Shown here in pieces: positions 53,621 through 62,353 of a DNA stretch of 64,000 nt (positions are counted from its first letter, which is position 1; every line of letters begins with the position of its first letter). This DNA is from Bacillota bacterium (GTDB lineage Bacteria; Bacillota; Clostridia; Lachnospirales; Lachnospiraceae), in NCBI GenBank assembly GCA_023421505.1, contig JAEZTJ010000009.1:96320-160319 (forward strand). The letters are read 5' to 3'. The notes beneath the pieces were generated by a model, which did not search any database, was not told the DNA's origin, and saw only the letters and a list, made by a program, of their open reading frames with translations. Made by a program: the position numbers and the translations under genes.

Positions 53621-55528
53621 ATGTTTCTAAAGTTTTACCGACATTTCCTGAACAAAAGCTTAGGATTTATGAAAAAGAAAAAGAAAACAATGAAAAAGCC
53701 CTGTAAAGTAATTCAGAAGCTTGATCCATTGCTCATTAAAAAATATGATAATCAATTAGTGAAACCATCTGTATTTAAACCTTTTATTATAAAAAAGCAT
53801 AGGAAAAAAGGGATTTGTAAAAAGGTATATTATTATTTTATCAGTATCCGGGAATTTAAGCAGCAGGTTCTACCGAAAGGCTTCCCTAAAACAAAGGTAT
53901 GGGGATACTGTGGCTTAATAAAAAATTCAAAATGCTTTATTCCTAAATATTTCAAAAGCTCACCCGGAAGCACTTTCGATGTAATACGCGGCATACCAGT
54001 AAAAATTAAGTGGAGAAATAAGCTGAAAAAAAAACATCCCTTTCCGGTTGATCCAACCTTACACTGGGCTAATCCAAATCACATGCCGATGGAACCGTCA
54101 AAACCCTGGCCTTCATTTCCGCCGGGCTTTAAAAAAGCCCAGAAGCCTGTACCTGTTGTAACTCATCTTCATGGCGGAGAAGTGCCCTCAGTCTATGATG
54201 GACATCCCGAAGCTTGGTTCGCATCCTGTAAAAGTCATGGTCCGGAATATAAAACTTCACTTTATACCTATCCAAATGAACAGCAGCCGGCAACACTCTG
54301 GTATCATGACCATACCTTGGGAATAACAAGACTTAATGTGTATGCAGGACTTTCCGGCTTTTATTTACTTAGGGACAAGGAAGAAAATGGTAATGAAGCT
54401 TTTTTTCATAAGAAAAATATGATTTTACCAAGCGGCAAATATGAGATACCAATTGTGATACAGGATAGAATGTTTAACACGGATGGATCCCTCTTATTCC
54501 AAAATAGCGGAGACAACCCGGAGGTTCACCCTTATTGGATGCCTGAATTCTTTGGAGATACGATTTTGGTAAATGGAAGGGTGTGGCCTAACCTGGATGT
54601 AGAAAGACGACAATACCGTTTCCGTATTTTAAATGGTTCAAATGCCAGATTTTATAATCTGAAGCTTAATAATCATATGAACTTTATTCAGATTGGTAGT
54701 GATGGCGGCTTTTTGCCTGAGCCTGTAAAGTTAACTGCACTATTATTAGCGCCGGGTGAGAGAGCAGATATTTTGATTGACTTCTCAGAATTGGAGCCCG
54801 GAACCGCAATCCTTATGACTAATGATGCGAGGGCACCTTACCCGGACGGAAGTAGTCCGGATCCAAATACAGTTGGGCAGATTATGAGATTTAGAGTTCC
54901 TCTGAATGTGCCGCTTCCGGTTAAGCCGCCTAAGCTGCCAAAACAACTGAATCGCATCCCAGATTTAAGACCAGATACTCCTCATAGAATACTAACTCTT
55001 AATGAAGTAGAGGGTGAAAATGGGCCAATAGCAGTACTGCTAGATGGACTGAAGTGGTCAGAGCCGATTACTGAAACACCTATAGTTGGTTCAACTGAAG
55101 TATGGACGATTGTGAATTTAACGATGGATACACATCCAATTCATTTACACCTGGTTCAATTTTTGGTATTAAATCGTCAGAATATATATATAGATGAATA
55201 TAAGAAAAAATGGGAGAAAATAAACGGTACTCCACCGCTTGATCGTGCACCTGTCACACTGCCAGTGGATCCTTTTTTAAGCAGCTGTCCCATCGCTCCG
55301 GATGCGAATGAAACAGGCTGGAAGGATACAGTGCGAATGAATCCGGGTCAGGTTACAAGGATACTTGTTCGATTTGCGCCGCAAAATGTATCAGAATATG
55401 GTGTAAGACCTGGCGAAAATCTATATTCCTTCAACCCTACAGATGGACCGGGTTATGTATGGCATTGCCATATTTTGGACCATGAAGATAATGAAATGAT
55501 GAGGCCCTACAAAGTAAAAAGATTATAA
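53621..55528 (+). CDS. Multicopper oxidase, CotA/bilirubin-oxidase type
   Basis: This 635-residue protein keeps all ligands of a CotA-like laccase. T2/T3 copper: HLHGGE (His182, His184) and WYHDHT (His229, His231). T1 and trinuclear: HPIHLH (His505, His508, His510) and WHCHILDHEDNEMM (His615, Cys616, His617, His621, Met626), with CotA spacing. The cupredoxin domains are preceded by a very basic N-terminus of about 70 residues with repeated lysines and no signal peptide, which fits a coat protein packed in the spore. Start follows AGGAGG. Oxygen-using laccases are unexpected in an anaerobe. Confidence 0.92.
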   Translation: MFLKFYRHFLNKSLGFMKKKKKTMKKPCKVIQKLDPLLIKKYDNQLVKPSVFKPFIIKKHRKKGICKKVYYYFISIREFKQQVLPKGFPKTKVWGYCGLIKNSKCFIPKYFKSSPGSTFDVIRGIPVKIKWRNKLKKKHPFPVDPTLHWANPNHMPMEPSKPWPSFPPGFKKAQKPVPVVTHLHGGEVPSVYDGHPEAWFASCKSHGPEYKTSLYTYPNEQQPATLWYHDHTLGITRLNVYAGLSGFYLLRDKEENGNEAFFHKKNMILPSGKYEIPIVIQDRMFNTDGSLLFQNSGDNPEVHPYWMPEFFGDTILVNGRVWPNLDVERRQYRFRILNGSNARFYNLKLNNHMNFIQIGSDGGFLPEPVKLTALLLAPGERADILIDFSELEPGTAILMTNDARAPYPDGSSPDPNTVGQIMRFRVPLNVPLPVKPPKLPKQLNRIPDLRPDTPHRILTLNEVEGENGPIAVLLDGLKWSEPITETPIVGSTEVWTIVNLTMDTHPIHLHLVQFLVLNRQNIYIDEYKKKWEKINGTPPLDRAPVTLPVDPFLSSCPIAPDANETGWKDTVRMNPGQVTRILVRFAPQNVSEYGVRPGENLYSFNPTDGPGYVWHCHILDHEDNEMMRPYKVKRL

Positions 55529-55625
55529 ATATAGGATTGGGCTTGGTTTATATAAATGATATGCTTCCCTTATGGTAAACAGTTACAATAATAAAACTGT
55601 TCACTATAAGGAGGAGTATATTTTT

Positions 55626-55718
55626 ATGTTTGTGAATAGAAGCATATCACCAACAACAAAACGACTAGCGGTAAAGCAGTATTTGGATTTTAGCGTTAGT
55701 TCTTTTGAGAAACGATAA
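55626..55718 (+). CDS. Possible 30-residue peptide, hypothetical
   Basis: An ATG at 55626 follows AAGGAGG by about 12 bases and opens a 30-residue frame (MFVNRSISPTTKRLAVKQYL then FSVSSFEKR). It overlaps the 3' end of the convergent methyltransferase gene by 23 bases. The ribosome site is excellent, though the spacing is long. There is no known family. Confidence 0.3.
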   Translation: MFVNRSISPTTKRLAVKQYLDFSVSSFEKR

Positions 55719-56466
55719 TCAACTGCAAATGCTTTTGATCCGCGGGTTGTTTCAGGTTATAGTCTCCGTAGCCGATAAGCGTTTTAAGGCCGAGAGAGGA
55801 GAAGATTTCTGCAATCTCCTCATAGCTGTATAACCGGGTGGAAGAAAAGGGTTCTAATTTTTCGGGTACTTGAACAACCTTTCCAATGGGGATATCAAAA
55901 CCGCCATATAGCATTCGTTTTGTGGTCTCGTCATAGTCGAACCAGGGTAATGATATTTGTTGTGTTCCAATTTCCCAATGCTTTTGGGGAAACATTAATT
56001 TGGCATAATCCTGGTTACAGATATCAATTAAGCTCTTACCGCCAGGCTTTAATGCTTTTGCGATCACCTGAAATATCTTGTTGTTTTCTTGATCATCCTC
56101 TAAGTAACCGATTGCACCGTCAGCAAGGTTAAGAACTGCGTCAAACTCCTGATTAAAGTTTAAGTCTCTTAGGTCAGAGCAGAGGAATGTGATATCAAGG
56201 TTCTCACTTTCGGCTGTTGCTTTGGCATCAGCTATGTAGCATTCAGTGATATCTACCCCTACTACTTGATAACCTCTCCTAGTCAGTTCGAGACTGTGTC
56301 GACCAAAGCCGCAAGCGAGATCAAGTATTTTTTCCTTTCCAGTTAATCCCAATGCGTCGATAATAAAATCTACCTGTGCATTGGTATTTTCAACCCAGGA
56401 CTGATCCTTAATACTTAAATCCCATATTTTCTTGTACCAGTCTGTTGATGGTAATCTGTAATTCAT
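55696..56466 (-). CDS. Class I SAM-dependent methyltransferase
   Basis: This 256-residue enzyme shows methyltransferase motif I, ILDLACGFGRHSLEL (about residues 48-62), motif post-I VVGVDITECYI, then FLCSDLRDL, FDAVLNLADGAIGYL and LKPGGKSLIDI. The substrate is not evident. The start at 56466 follows GGAAAGG; an upstream ATG would add an unlikely Cys-rich extension. It is monocistronic. Confidence 0.87.
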   Translation of the reverse strand: MNYRLPSTDWYKKIWDLSIKDQSWVENTNAQVDFIIDALGLTGKEKILDLACGFGRHSLELTRRGYQVVGVDITECYIADAKATAESENLDITFLCSDLRDLNFNQEFDAVLNLADGAIGYLEDDQENNKIFQVIAKALKPGGKSLIDICNQDYAKLMFPQKHWEIGTQQISLPWFDYDETTKRMLYGGFDIPIGKVVQVPEKLEPFSSTRLYSYEEIAEIFSSLGLKTLIGYGDYNLKQPADQKHLQLIIVSQKN

Positions 56467-56628
56467 AATTTCATCCTTTCCAATATTGATTTTAGTACAA
56501 AATAGAATACAAAGTTTTATATAATTACAATTGACTTCGTACTTAGAGTGTACCAAGTAATGGAAAAAAATTATAGACTTATAATATGGATTATGTTATG
56601 ATGTAGATGGAAGTGCGAGAAGAATTAG

Positions 56629-56660
56629 GGCTTTTGCAGAGAAATTGCAAAAGCCTTTTT
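56629..56660 (+). terminator. Rho-independent terminator, plus strand
   Basis: GGCTTTTGCA (56629-56638) pairs with TGCAAAAGCC (56646-56655), followed by TTTTT. No clear plus-strand gene precedes it; it may end a short RNA or serve the upstream region. Confidence 0.75.
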
Positions 56661-56671
56661 ATAAGATATAG

Positions 56672-56708
56672 AAAGGCCCCGGTTTCTTGAATGGAAGGCG
56701 GGGCCTTA
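56672..56708 (-). terminator. Terminator of the ferredoxin-like gene
   Basis: AAGGCCCCG (56673-56681) pairs with CGGGGCCTT (56699-56707). Read on the minus strand it is followed by TCTATA. Confidence 0.72.
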
Positions 56709-56770
56709 GCCTGATATAAATGATAAAGTTTTACTTCTCTTGATAGTATGGAAGGTTGGTATTAGGAAGT

Positions 56771-57670
56771 TTACACTTCGAATAAAAGCTTCAAATTTCT
56801 TGGGATGGCCAGATACCATTCATCAATTCCAAGCATAGATACTTTATCCTGCATTTCCTTAGAAAAAGTATCGATAGGCTTTCCCTCTAATAGCATCCTG
56901 GTTTCTTCTTCTGTAAATGATATGCCTTCGAGTATATTATTAACCTGCGCAGAGTTCATAGGACATACCCGCTGACAGATTAAGCAATCATATAATGAGT
57001 GGTGCACTGTTTTTGGAAGCCAAGTCGGAAATTCATCAGGAACCTCATTCATACAGGACAAACATTTTTGATTATCAATTAAAAAACGGTCTTTTAAGAT
57101 TGCGCCTGTTGGGCAGTTCTTAATACATAAGCTACATTTATTGCATAAATCAGCATTAATTGCTTCTAGCCAGGTGTCTTCCTCACATGGCATATCAGAA
57201 AAGTATGCTGCATAAGAAAAATTACTTCCTAAATCATTAATATATGTAATATTATTACGCCCATACTTAGCTAAGCCGCTGTGTACCCCTAATCTTTTCA
57301 GAGGCAGATTATTAGCCGGTTTAATTGAATAGCCGTTACTATCAGCAAATTCTTTGATATAAAGTTCAGCTTTTTTAAAATCAGATCTTACTAAACATAG
57401 GAAAGTTTTTTCCGTTCCATCCTTGATAAAATTAACCTTTGCATAAAATGGATGATGAATTGCAACTAGTATAATTGTATTTATTTTAAAAGCTTCTTCC
57501 GGTGTTTTAAATTGGTATAAATTATTCACGATCCATTTTTGAAAATTATTTAGTTCCTCTTGTTCTTTAAATAGTTCTATTATATCCTGGATATCCTTTA
57601 AATGTTCAACGGATATAACCTTCAATCTATCGCCATGCTTGGCGGCAATCATCTCAAGTGCATTATTCAT
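56771..57670 (-). CDS. 4Fe-4S double-cluster protein related to epoxyqueuosine reductase
   Basis: This 299-residue protein has two [4Fe-4S] motifs: CNKCSLCIKNCPTGA (about residues 176-190) and CLICQRVCP (about 230-240), with an intervening CLSCMN. Upstream, LGVHSGLAKYGRNNI matches the QueG-like segment around the cobalamin-binding site, but the protein is shorter (QueG about 310-380) and the first domain is divergent. It is therefore better called a QueG-related ferredoxin-type oxidoreductase. The start follows GAGGGGGA. A family B repeat separates it from the next gene. Confidence 0.8.
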   Translation of the reverse strand: MNNALEMIAAKHGDRLKVISVEHLKDIQDIIELFKEQEELNNFQKWIVNNLYQFKTPEEAFKINTIILVAIHHPFYAKVNFIKDGTEKTFLCLVRSDFKKAELYIKEFADSNGYSIKPANNLPLKRLGVHSGLAKYGRNNITYINDLGSNFSYAAYFSDMPCEEDTWLEAINADLCNKCSLCIKNCPTGAILKDRFLIDNQKCLSCMNEVPDEFPTWLPKTVHHSLYDCLICQRVCPMNSAQVNNILEGISFTEEETRMLLEGKPIDTFSKEMQDKVSMLGIDEWYLAIPRNLKLLFEV

Positions 57671-57701
57671 GCTTCATCCCCCTCGTAATCATAAGTGTAG
57701 A

Positions 57702-57787
57702 ATTGGCAATTACGAAACTCAGTAATTGTAAGCATTGTATATACTGTATATACAATTAATAAAACTATAAAGGTACGCAATTGTCTA
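57702..57787. repeat. Family B derivative with both ends
   Basis: The left end TTGGCAATTACGAAACTC and the right end GTACGCAATTGTCTA flank a palindromic centre around GTATATACTGTATATAC. The 86-bp copy lacks the Pro-to-Gly centre of the full element, as expected for an internal deletion. It lies upstream of a QueG-like gene on its 5' side. Confidence 0.7.
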
Positions 57788-57914
57788 ATTAGTGCAGGAT
57801 ACAATATCCCCCAATTTATCCAAACATATATTCTTATTATACCATGTATTACCAATGAGTCAAGAATGTTCGATTACAATTAACGAAATGTTAACCACAA
57901 AAGATATGACAATG

Positions 57915-59654
57915 TCAGTTCTCCGTTCTAAGAACATTAAATGCATTGTAAATATTGAGAATACCATATCCCCAATATTCATTAGGATAACTTAGGTTGG
58001 TTCTTCGTTCTGCTCCCCTGATTAGAAATTTCTTTACTTCTACAGTAGTGATTCCTGTGAAATTGCCTTTAAGTATTCCCCATTCAAGCATTAAGGCCGC
58101 TACGCCTGCGGTATGGGCAGCTGCAGCACTGGTGCCGGTAACACGGCTGAAGCCATGTTCTAAGGTAGGATATAATATATCTACACCCGGAGCTGCCAAT
58201 TCGGGTTTTACTACATTGCTTGCGCTATAGCCTCTTCCTGCATCTTGATATAATATATTATTAGCCGTATTATATGCGGTAACAGTAATAGGAATGATCG
58301 AATTACCCGGTGAAGTAATCGTCGTAAAGGAGCTTGGCTGCAGAAAATAGGTATTTGCAGATATAAAATCGCCTGAGGGCAGCCATGCATGAAAGCTGCC
58401 AGGTAAATCACTAATATTATAAACGTTAAATTGCCATGTACCCGGAGTTGGATTTTGAAAACGCAAAAGTATTAGCTGTTCTCCGGAGCGAGTTTCCGCA
58501 GTCTGGTAATCAACGAATATTCGCGTGCGCTCAAATACGAAAGAAACTGCTTGACTAACAAATAGTTTGTTTTCTATTCTTGGTATGTACTCCCCGGAAG
58601 GGGATAAAAAATCGATTGAGTAAGAACCCGGAGCTTTCCCCCAGATCTCCATGGAAAAACCGGGCTCATTCTCACCGATATTAAGTTCTACGCTTTTATA
58701 TTTTTCGTTTGCTTTAATTGTACTGTAAAAGTGTCTTTTAGCATTACCTTCGTTTCCTCCTGCGATGATGATACATACACCGGGAAAGTCTCCGGCAACA
58801 GACAATAAGGAGGATAAAGCACCCCTGCTCGAATGACTACCCTGAGAACTTCCAAGTCCGATACAGATGGCGATGGGTCTGTTTAATTTTCGTGAGGTTC
58901 TGGTTAAATATTGTGCACCCCACATAATATCATTTTCCTGATAGCAGGGAATCTCTATAGGGATAGAGAAAAATTTCTTCAAGACTGTTTTTGCTGGTTT
59001 TAATTTTACTACTATTAATTCTGCATCAGGTGCTACTCCACTGAAATTGCTTTCTTCAAGCTCTGAACCTGCAGCGATACCTGCTAGCATAGTTCCATGA
59101 CCTAATTCATCCATACTAGGTACGATATCGAAGGGATTGCTGCTTAATAAAGCTTGATTAATCTGTTCCCTCGTAAATTCTGTTCCATAATAAGTGGACT
59201 CACCATAGATGATACCTTCTCCATACATACCACCACCGGGATATCTGTCTTCACTGTCTATTGTCTGATCCCAAATGGATATTATTTTACTTGTACCATC
59301 CTTATTCAAGAAAACAGGATTCGTATAATCAATCCCAGTATCAATTACCCCAATTAGTGTGCCCTGCCCTCTTAAATTAAAGTTGGGGAGGCTGCGAATT
59401 TTGTTGACCCCGGAGGCATCAAGACTTCTCTCACTGACTAAGCCATAACAGGTTGGTACTGCGGAATAACCAAACTGACTGATACTTCGGTTTGATATTT
59501 CTGTTGATGGTATATATACAACTGCAAATCTATTATTCATAATATGTATGGTATCATTTTGAAATTGTTCTAATAGAGGATCATTCCTGTCATACTCGAT
59601 TATTAAGTCAGAATAATCCTCGTTGATAATTTTATATCTTTCTTCCGATGTCAA
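57915..59654 (-). CDS. Csp-type subtilisin-like germination protease, paralogue 1
   Basis: This 579-residue S8 peptidase has the full triad: Asp105 (GVIDTGIDY), His186 (ELGHGTMLAG) and Ser509 (GTSAAAAH), plus oxyanion Asn301 (AGGNEG). The first 95 residues form the N-terminal prodomain. A long insertion between the oxyanion block and the serine (about residues 310-480, with ENEPGFSMEIWGKAPG) fits the jelly-roll domain of clostridial Csp proteases. Csp proteases cleave pro-SleC during germination. The start is a TTG after AAGGAGGTAATCTA. The paralogue lies 66 bases upstream. Confidence 0.88.
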   Translation of the reverse strand: MTSEERYKIINEDYSDLIIEYDRNDPLLEQFQNDTIHIMNNRFAVVYIPSTEISNRSISQFGYSAVPTCYGLVSERSLDASGVNKIRSLPNFNLRGQGTLIGVIDTGIDYTNPVFLNKDGTSKIISIWDQTIDSEDRYPGGGMYGEGIIYGESTYYGTEFTREQINQALLSSNPFDIVPSMDELGHGTMLAGIAAGSELEESNFSGVAPDAELIVVKLKPAKTVLKKFFSIPIEIPCYQENDIMWGAQYLTRTSRKLNRPIAICIGLGSSQGSHSSRGALSSLLSVAGDFPGVCIIIAGGNEGNAKRHFYSTIKANEKYKSVELNIGENEPGFSMEIWGKAPGSYSIDFLSPSGEYIPRIENKLFVSQAVSFVFERTRIFVDYQTAETRSGEQLILLRFQNPTPGTWQFNVYNISDLPGSFHAWLPSGDFISANTYFLQPSSFTTITSPGNSIIPITVTAYNTANNILYQDAGRGYSASNVVKPELAAPGVDILYPTLEHGFSRVTGTSAAAAHTAGVAALMLEWGILKGNFTGITTVEVKKFLIRGAERRTNLSYPNEYWGYGILNIYNAFNVLRTEN

Positions 59655-59720
59655 TAGATTACCTCCTTCTTCGTAGTTACCGTACTTCTATAGTGTTATT
59701 TAACTCTTTTGCACATCCCA

Positions 59721-61427
59721 TTAGTCTGCTATTCCTCTGGCGAGCCTGTTTAATGTATTGTAGACATCCAGTATTCCGTATCCCCAATCTCTATTAGGAT
59801 ATATGACGTCCACATTACGTCTGGCTCCTCTTAACAGCAGATTTTTCAAGGTAATGGTAGACATATTCTTTAAATTACCTTTGACGATCCCCCACTCTAG
59901 GAGAAGTGCAGCTGCTCCAGTGGTATGTGCTGCCGCCGGGCTGGTTCCAGAGACGGCAGCAAATCCATGTTCTATGGTAGGGCTGATAATATTAACGCCG
60001 GGAGCTGCGAGATCAGGCTTGATCTCATTTAATCGGGTATAACCTCTGCTGGCATTGGTATAGAGGTTATCATCCTCAGGATTGTATGCAGTCGTAGTGA
60101 TAGGTATCTGTGCATTACCCAGTGATAGAATTGTGGTATAGGGATTGGAACTTACAAAATAAATCTGATCTGAGATGAAGCCTGACATAGGCAACCATAT
60201 ATGAAAATCCATCGGTATATCACCTTTTGCATATACTTTAAACCGCCAGATACCGGGAGCGGGATTACGAAATCGCATTAATATCAATTGGTCCCCGCTT
60301 TGAGACTCTACCATTTGATAATCAATAAAAATCGTAGTCTGCTCAAATACAAAGGATACCTCTCTGTTTTCATTCAGTTTGGCGGATATTCTAGGTATAT
60401 ACTCACCAGAAGGGGTTGTGATATCGATAGAAAAGATACTGGGAGTGTCACCCCATAGTTCCATTGAAAAGCCCGGCTCATTTTCCCCCACATTTAACTC
60501 AACCAATTGGTATCCCGTGGAAGTATCTACTCCTCCATAAAAATGTCTTCTTGTAGTACCCTCATTTCCAGAAGCTACAACGATAGCAACTCCGGCATTG
60601 TCTCCGAGATAAGATAAGAAGCTGCTGAGCGTACCTCTGCCGTCATGGGCTCCCTGAGAGGTGCCCAAAGCGATACATATTGCAATAGGCCTTTTTAAAC
60701 GGATGGCTACATTTTTTAAATAATTCAGTGCGAATAGGATGTCATTTTCCTGATAACATAAAGCATCCTCCGGTATTATAAAGAAATTCTTCAGATAAGA
60801 TTTAGCAGGTTTGAGTTTAACAACAACGAATTCAGCATCTTTAGCAATTCCATAAAATCCATTTGAAAGATCATCGTTACCGCCAGCGATTCCTGCTAAC
60901 ATCGTACCATGTCCATTTTCGTCAACAGAAGGAACAAGTTCTAATGGGTTTTCACTATTTAAAGCAAGATTTATCTGCTCCTTGTTATATTCGGTTCCAT
61001 AAAAGATACCCTCTGGATAGTTATCACTAAATATTGTCTGATCCCAGATAGATACGATTCTGGTTGTATTATCGGCGTATTTAAAAATTGAATTCGTATA
61101 GTCAATTCCAGTATCAAGGAAGCCCATCAAAACTCCATTACCGGTAAGGCTAAAGTTGGGAATACTGCGAAGTCTGGAAATTCCACTGCTTTCGAGGCTG
61201 ATTTCACTTATAATTCCAAATAGAGATGGCATGACAGAATATCGTCTCTGTACGATGATTTGGTCAGTAATCTGCTCTACCGGAACGTGAACAATTGCAT
61301 TAAAAAAATCAATAATCTGAACAGTAGCATCCGTGAAAGTTTCAAATACTGCCGGATTACCAGCATAGTTAACTAATAAATCAGCATAATCATTACTGAC
61401 AATTCTTTCTCGTTCCTCAAGTGTCAT
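59721..61427 (-). CDS. Csp-type subtilisin-like germination protease, paralogue 2
   Basis: This 568-residue S8 peptidase is a close paralogue of the next gene, with the same architecture. The triad is Asp105 (MGFLDTGIDY), His173 (ENGHGTMLAG) and Ser496 (VSGTSPAAAH), with oxyanion Asn288 (ASGNEG). The jelly-roll-like insertion (about residues 300-460) contains ENEPGFSMELWGDTPS. The start at 61427 follows GGAGG by 5 bases. Gene order with paralogue 1 and a 66-base gap suggest an operon. Confidence 0.88.
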   Translation of the reverse strand: MTLEERERIVSNDYADLLVNYAGNPAVFETFTDATVQIIDFFNAIVHVPVEQITDQIIVQRRYSVMPSLFGIISEISLESSGISRLRSIPNFSLTGNGVLMGFLDTGIDYTNSIFKYADNTTRIVSIWDQTIFSDNYPEGIFYGTEYNKEQINLALNSENPLELVPSVDENGHGTMLAGIAGGNDDLSNGFYGIAKDAEFVVVKLKPAKSYLKNFFIIPEDALCYQENDILFALNYLKNVAIRLKRPIAICIALGTSQGAHDGRGTLSSFLSYLGDNAGVAIVVASGNEGTTRRHFYGGVDTSTGYQLVELNVGENEPGFSMELWGDTPSIFSIDITTPSGEYIPRISAKLNENREVSFVFEQTTIFIDYQMVESQSGDQLILMRFRNPAPGIWRFKVYAKGDIPMDFHIWLPMSGFISDQIYFVSSNPYTTILSLGNAQIPITTTAYNPEDDNLYTNASRGYTRLNEIKPDLAAPGVNIISPTIEHGFAAVSGTSPAAAHTTGAAALLLEWGIVKGNLKNMSTITLKNLLLRGARRNVDVIYPNRDWGYGILDVYNTLNRLARGIAD

Positions 61428-61619
61428 AACTTCCTCCATTCGCAGGTATTGTTATTTATTAGCTATGCTATTATCAGTTAAAATAATATATTAAATAAAA
61501 AATTCTTTCATTCATGGTAATTACGTAATAATTTAAATATTGTTAATTGGTAAATTATGTACTAATATATTGTATATTAGATGATTATTATGAATAATTA
61601 TAATGGTAGAGGTAATAAG

Positions 61620-62309
61620 ATGAAGAGTATTTTACTGTTAGAGGATGAAGAAAGTGTAAATCGCGGTATCACTTTCACCCTTCAAAAAGACGGCTATACA
61701 GTTTATTCCTGTTTTAACGTCCGGGAAGCTGAACTTATATTTAAAAAAGATAGACCACAGCTTATCATATGTGATATTTCCTTACCGGATGGTTGCGGGC
61801 TGGATTTTGTAAGAAGAGTAAGAAAAATGAGTAAGGTACATATTATATGCCTGACTGCGCTCGATCAGGAGATTGACCAGGTAATGGGGTATGAGGCCGG
61901 AGCGGATGATTATATGACAAAACCCTTCAGTCTATCAGTGCTTACCCTCAAGGTAGGAGCCTATTTTATGAAACAGGATAAAGAAAGCAGTGACCTGTTG
62001 GAAACTGGCAGTATTCGGGTGAACCTTCAGGAAATGAGAGTATGGGTTCATGATAGGGAGATTTCCTTTACTAAGAATGAATGGAAAATGCTGCTGCTTT
62101 TCTTGGAGCATCCGAAGCAGCTTCTATCAAAGAATCAGATGCTTCAAAAGCTATTTGATCTAGAAGGTGATTTTGTAGAAGAGAATACGATTGCTGTAAA
62201 TATACGAAGACTTCGTGAAAAAATCGAGCCGGATACTTCTAAACCTGAATATATTAAAAATATCAGAGGGATTGGATATATCTGGGATAAAGAGTGCTAT
62301 AGAGTTTAA
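61620..62309 (+). CDS. OmpR/PhoB family response regulator
   Basis: This 229-residue regulator has a receiver domain with acidic pair DE (residues 9-10), phospho-acceptor Asp52 (IICDISLPDG), Thr79 and Lys101 (MTKPFS). A C-terminal winged helix follows (about residues 130-227; SFTKNEWKMLLLFLEHP, NTIAVNIRRLREKIE). The start at 61620 follows AGAGGT. It is paired with the histidine kinase gene 44 bases downstream. Confidence 0.95.
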   Translation: MKSILLLEDEESVNRGITFTLQKDGYTVYSCFNVREAELIFKKDRPQLIICDISLPDGCGLDFVRRVRKMSKVHIICLTALDQEIDQVMGYEAGADDYMTKPFSLSVLTLKVGAYFMKQDKESSDLLETGSIRVNLQEMRVWVHDREISFTKNEWKMLLLFLEHPKQLLSKNQMLQKLFDLEGDFVEENTIAVNIRRLREKIEPDTSKPEYIKNIRGIGYIWDKECYRV

Positions 62310-62353
62310 TTCTGTAAGTAAAGTGCTAAAACAGCAAAGATAAGAGGTGGATT

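Noticed and set aside
56771..57670. True epoxyqueuosine reductase QueG
   Set aside because: The iron-sulfur motifs and part of the core fit, but the protein is short and divergent in the first domain, so I did not assign queG.
57667..57855. 62-residue ORF on the minus strand
   Set aside because: It consists mostly of the family B derivative and lacks a good start context.
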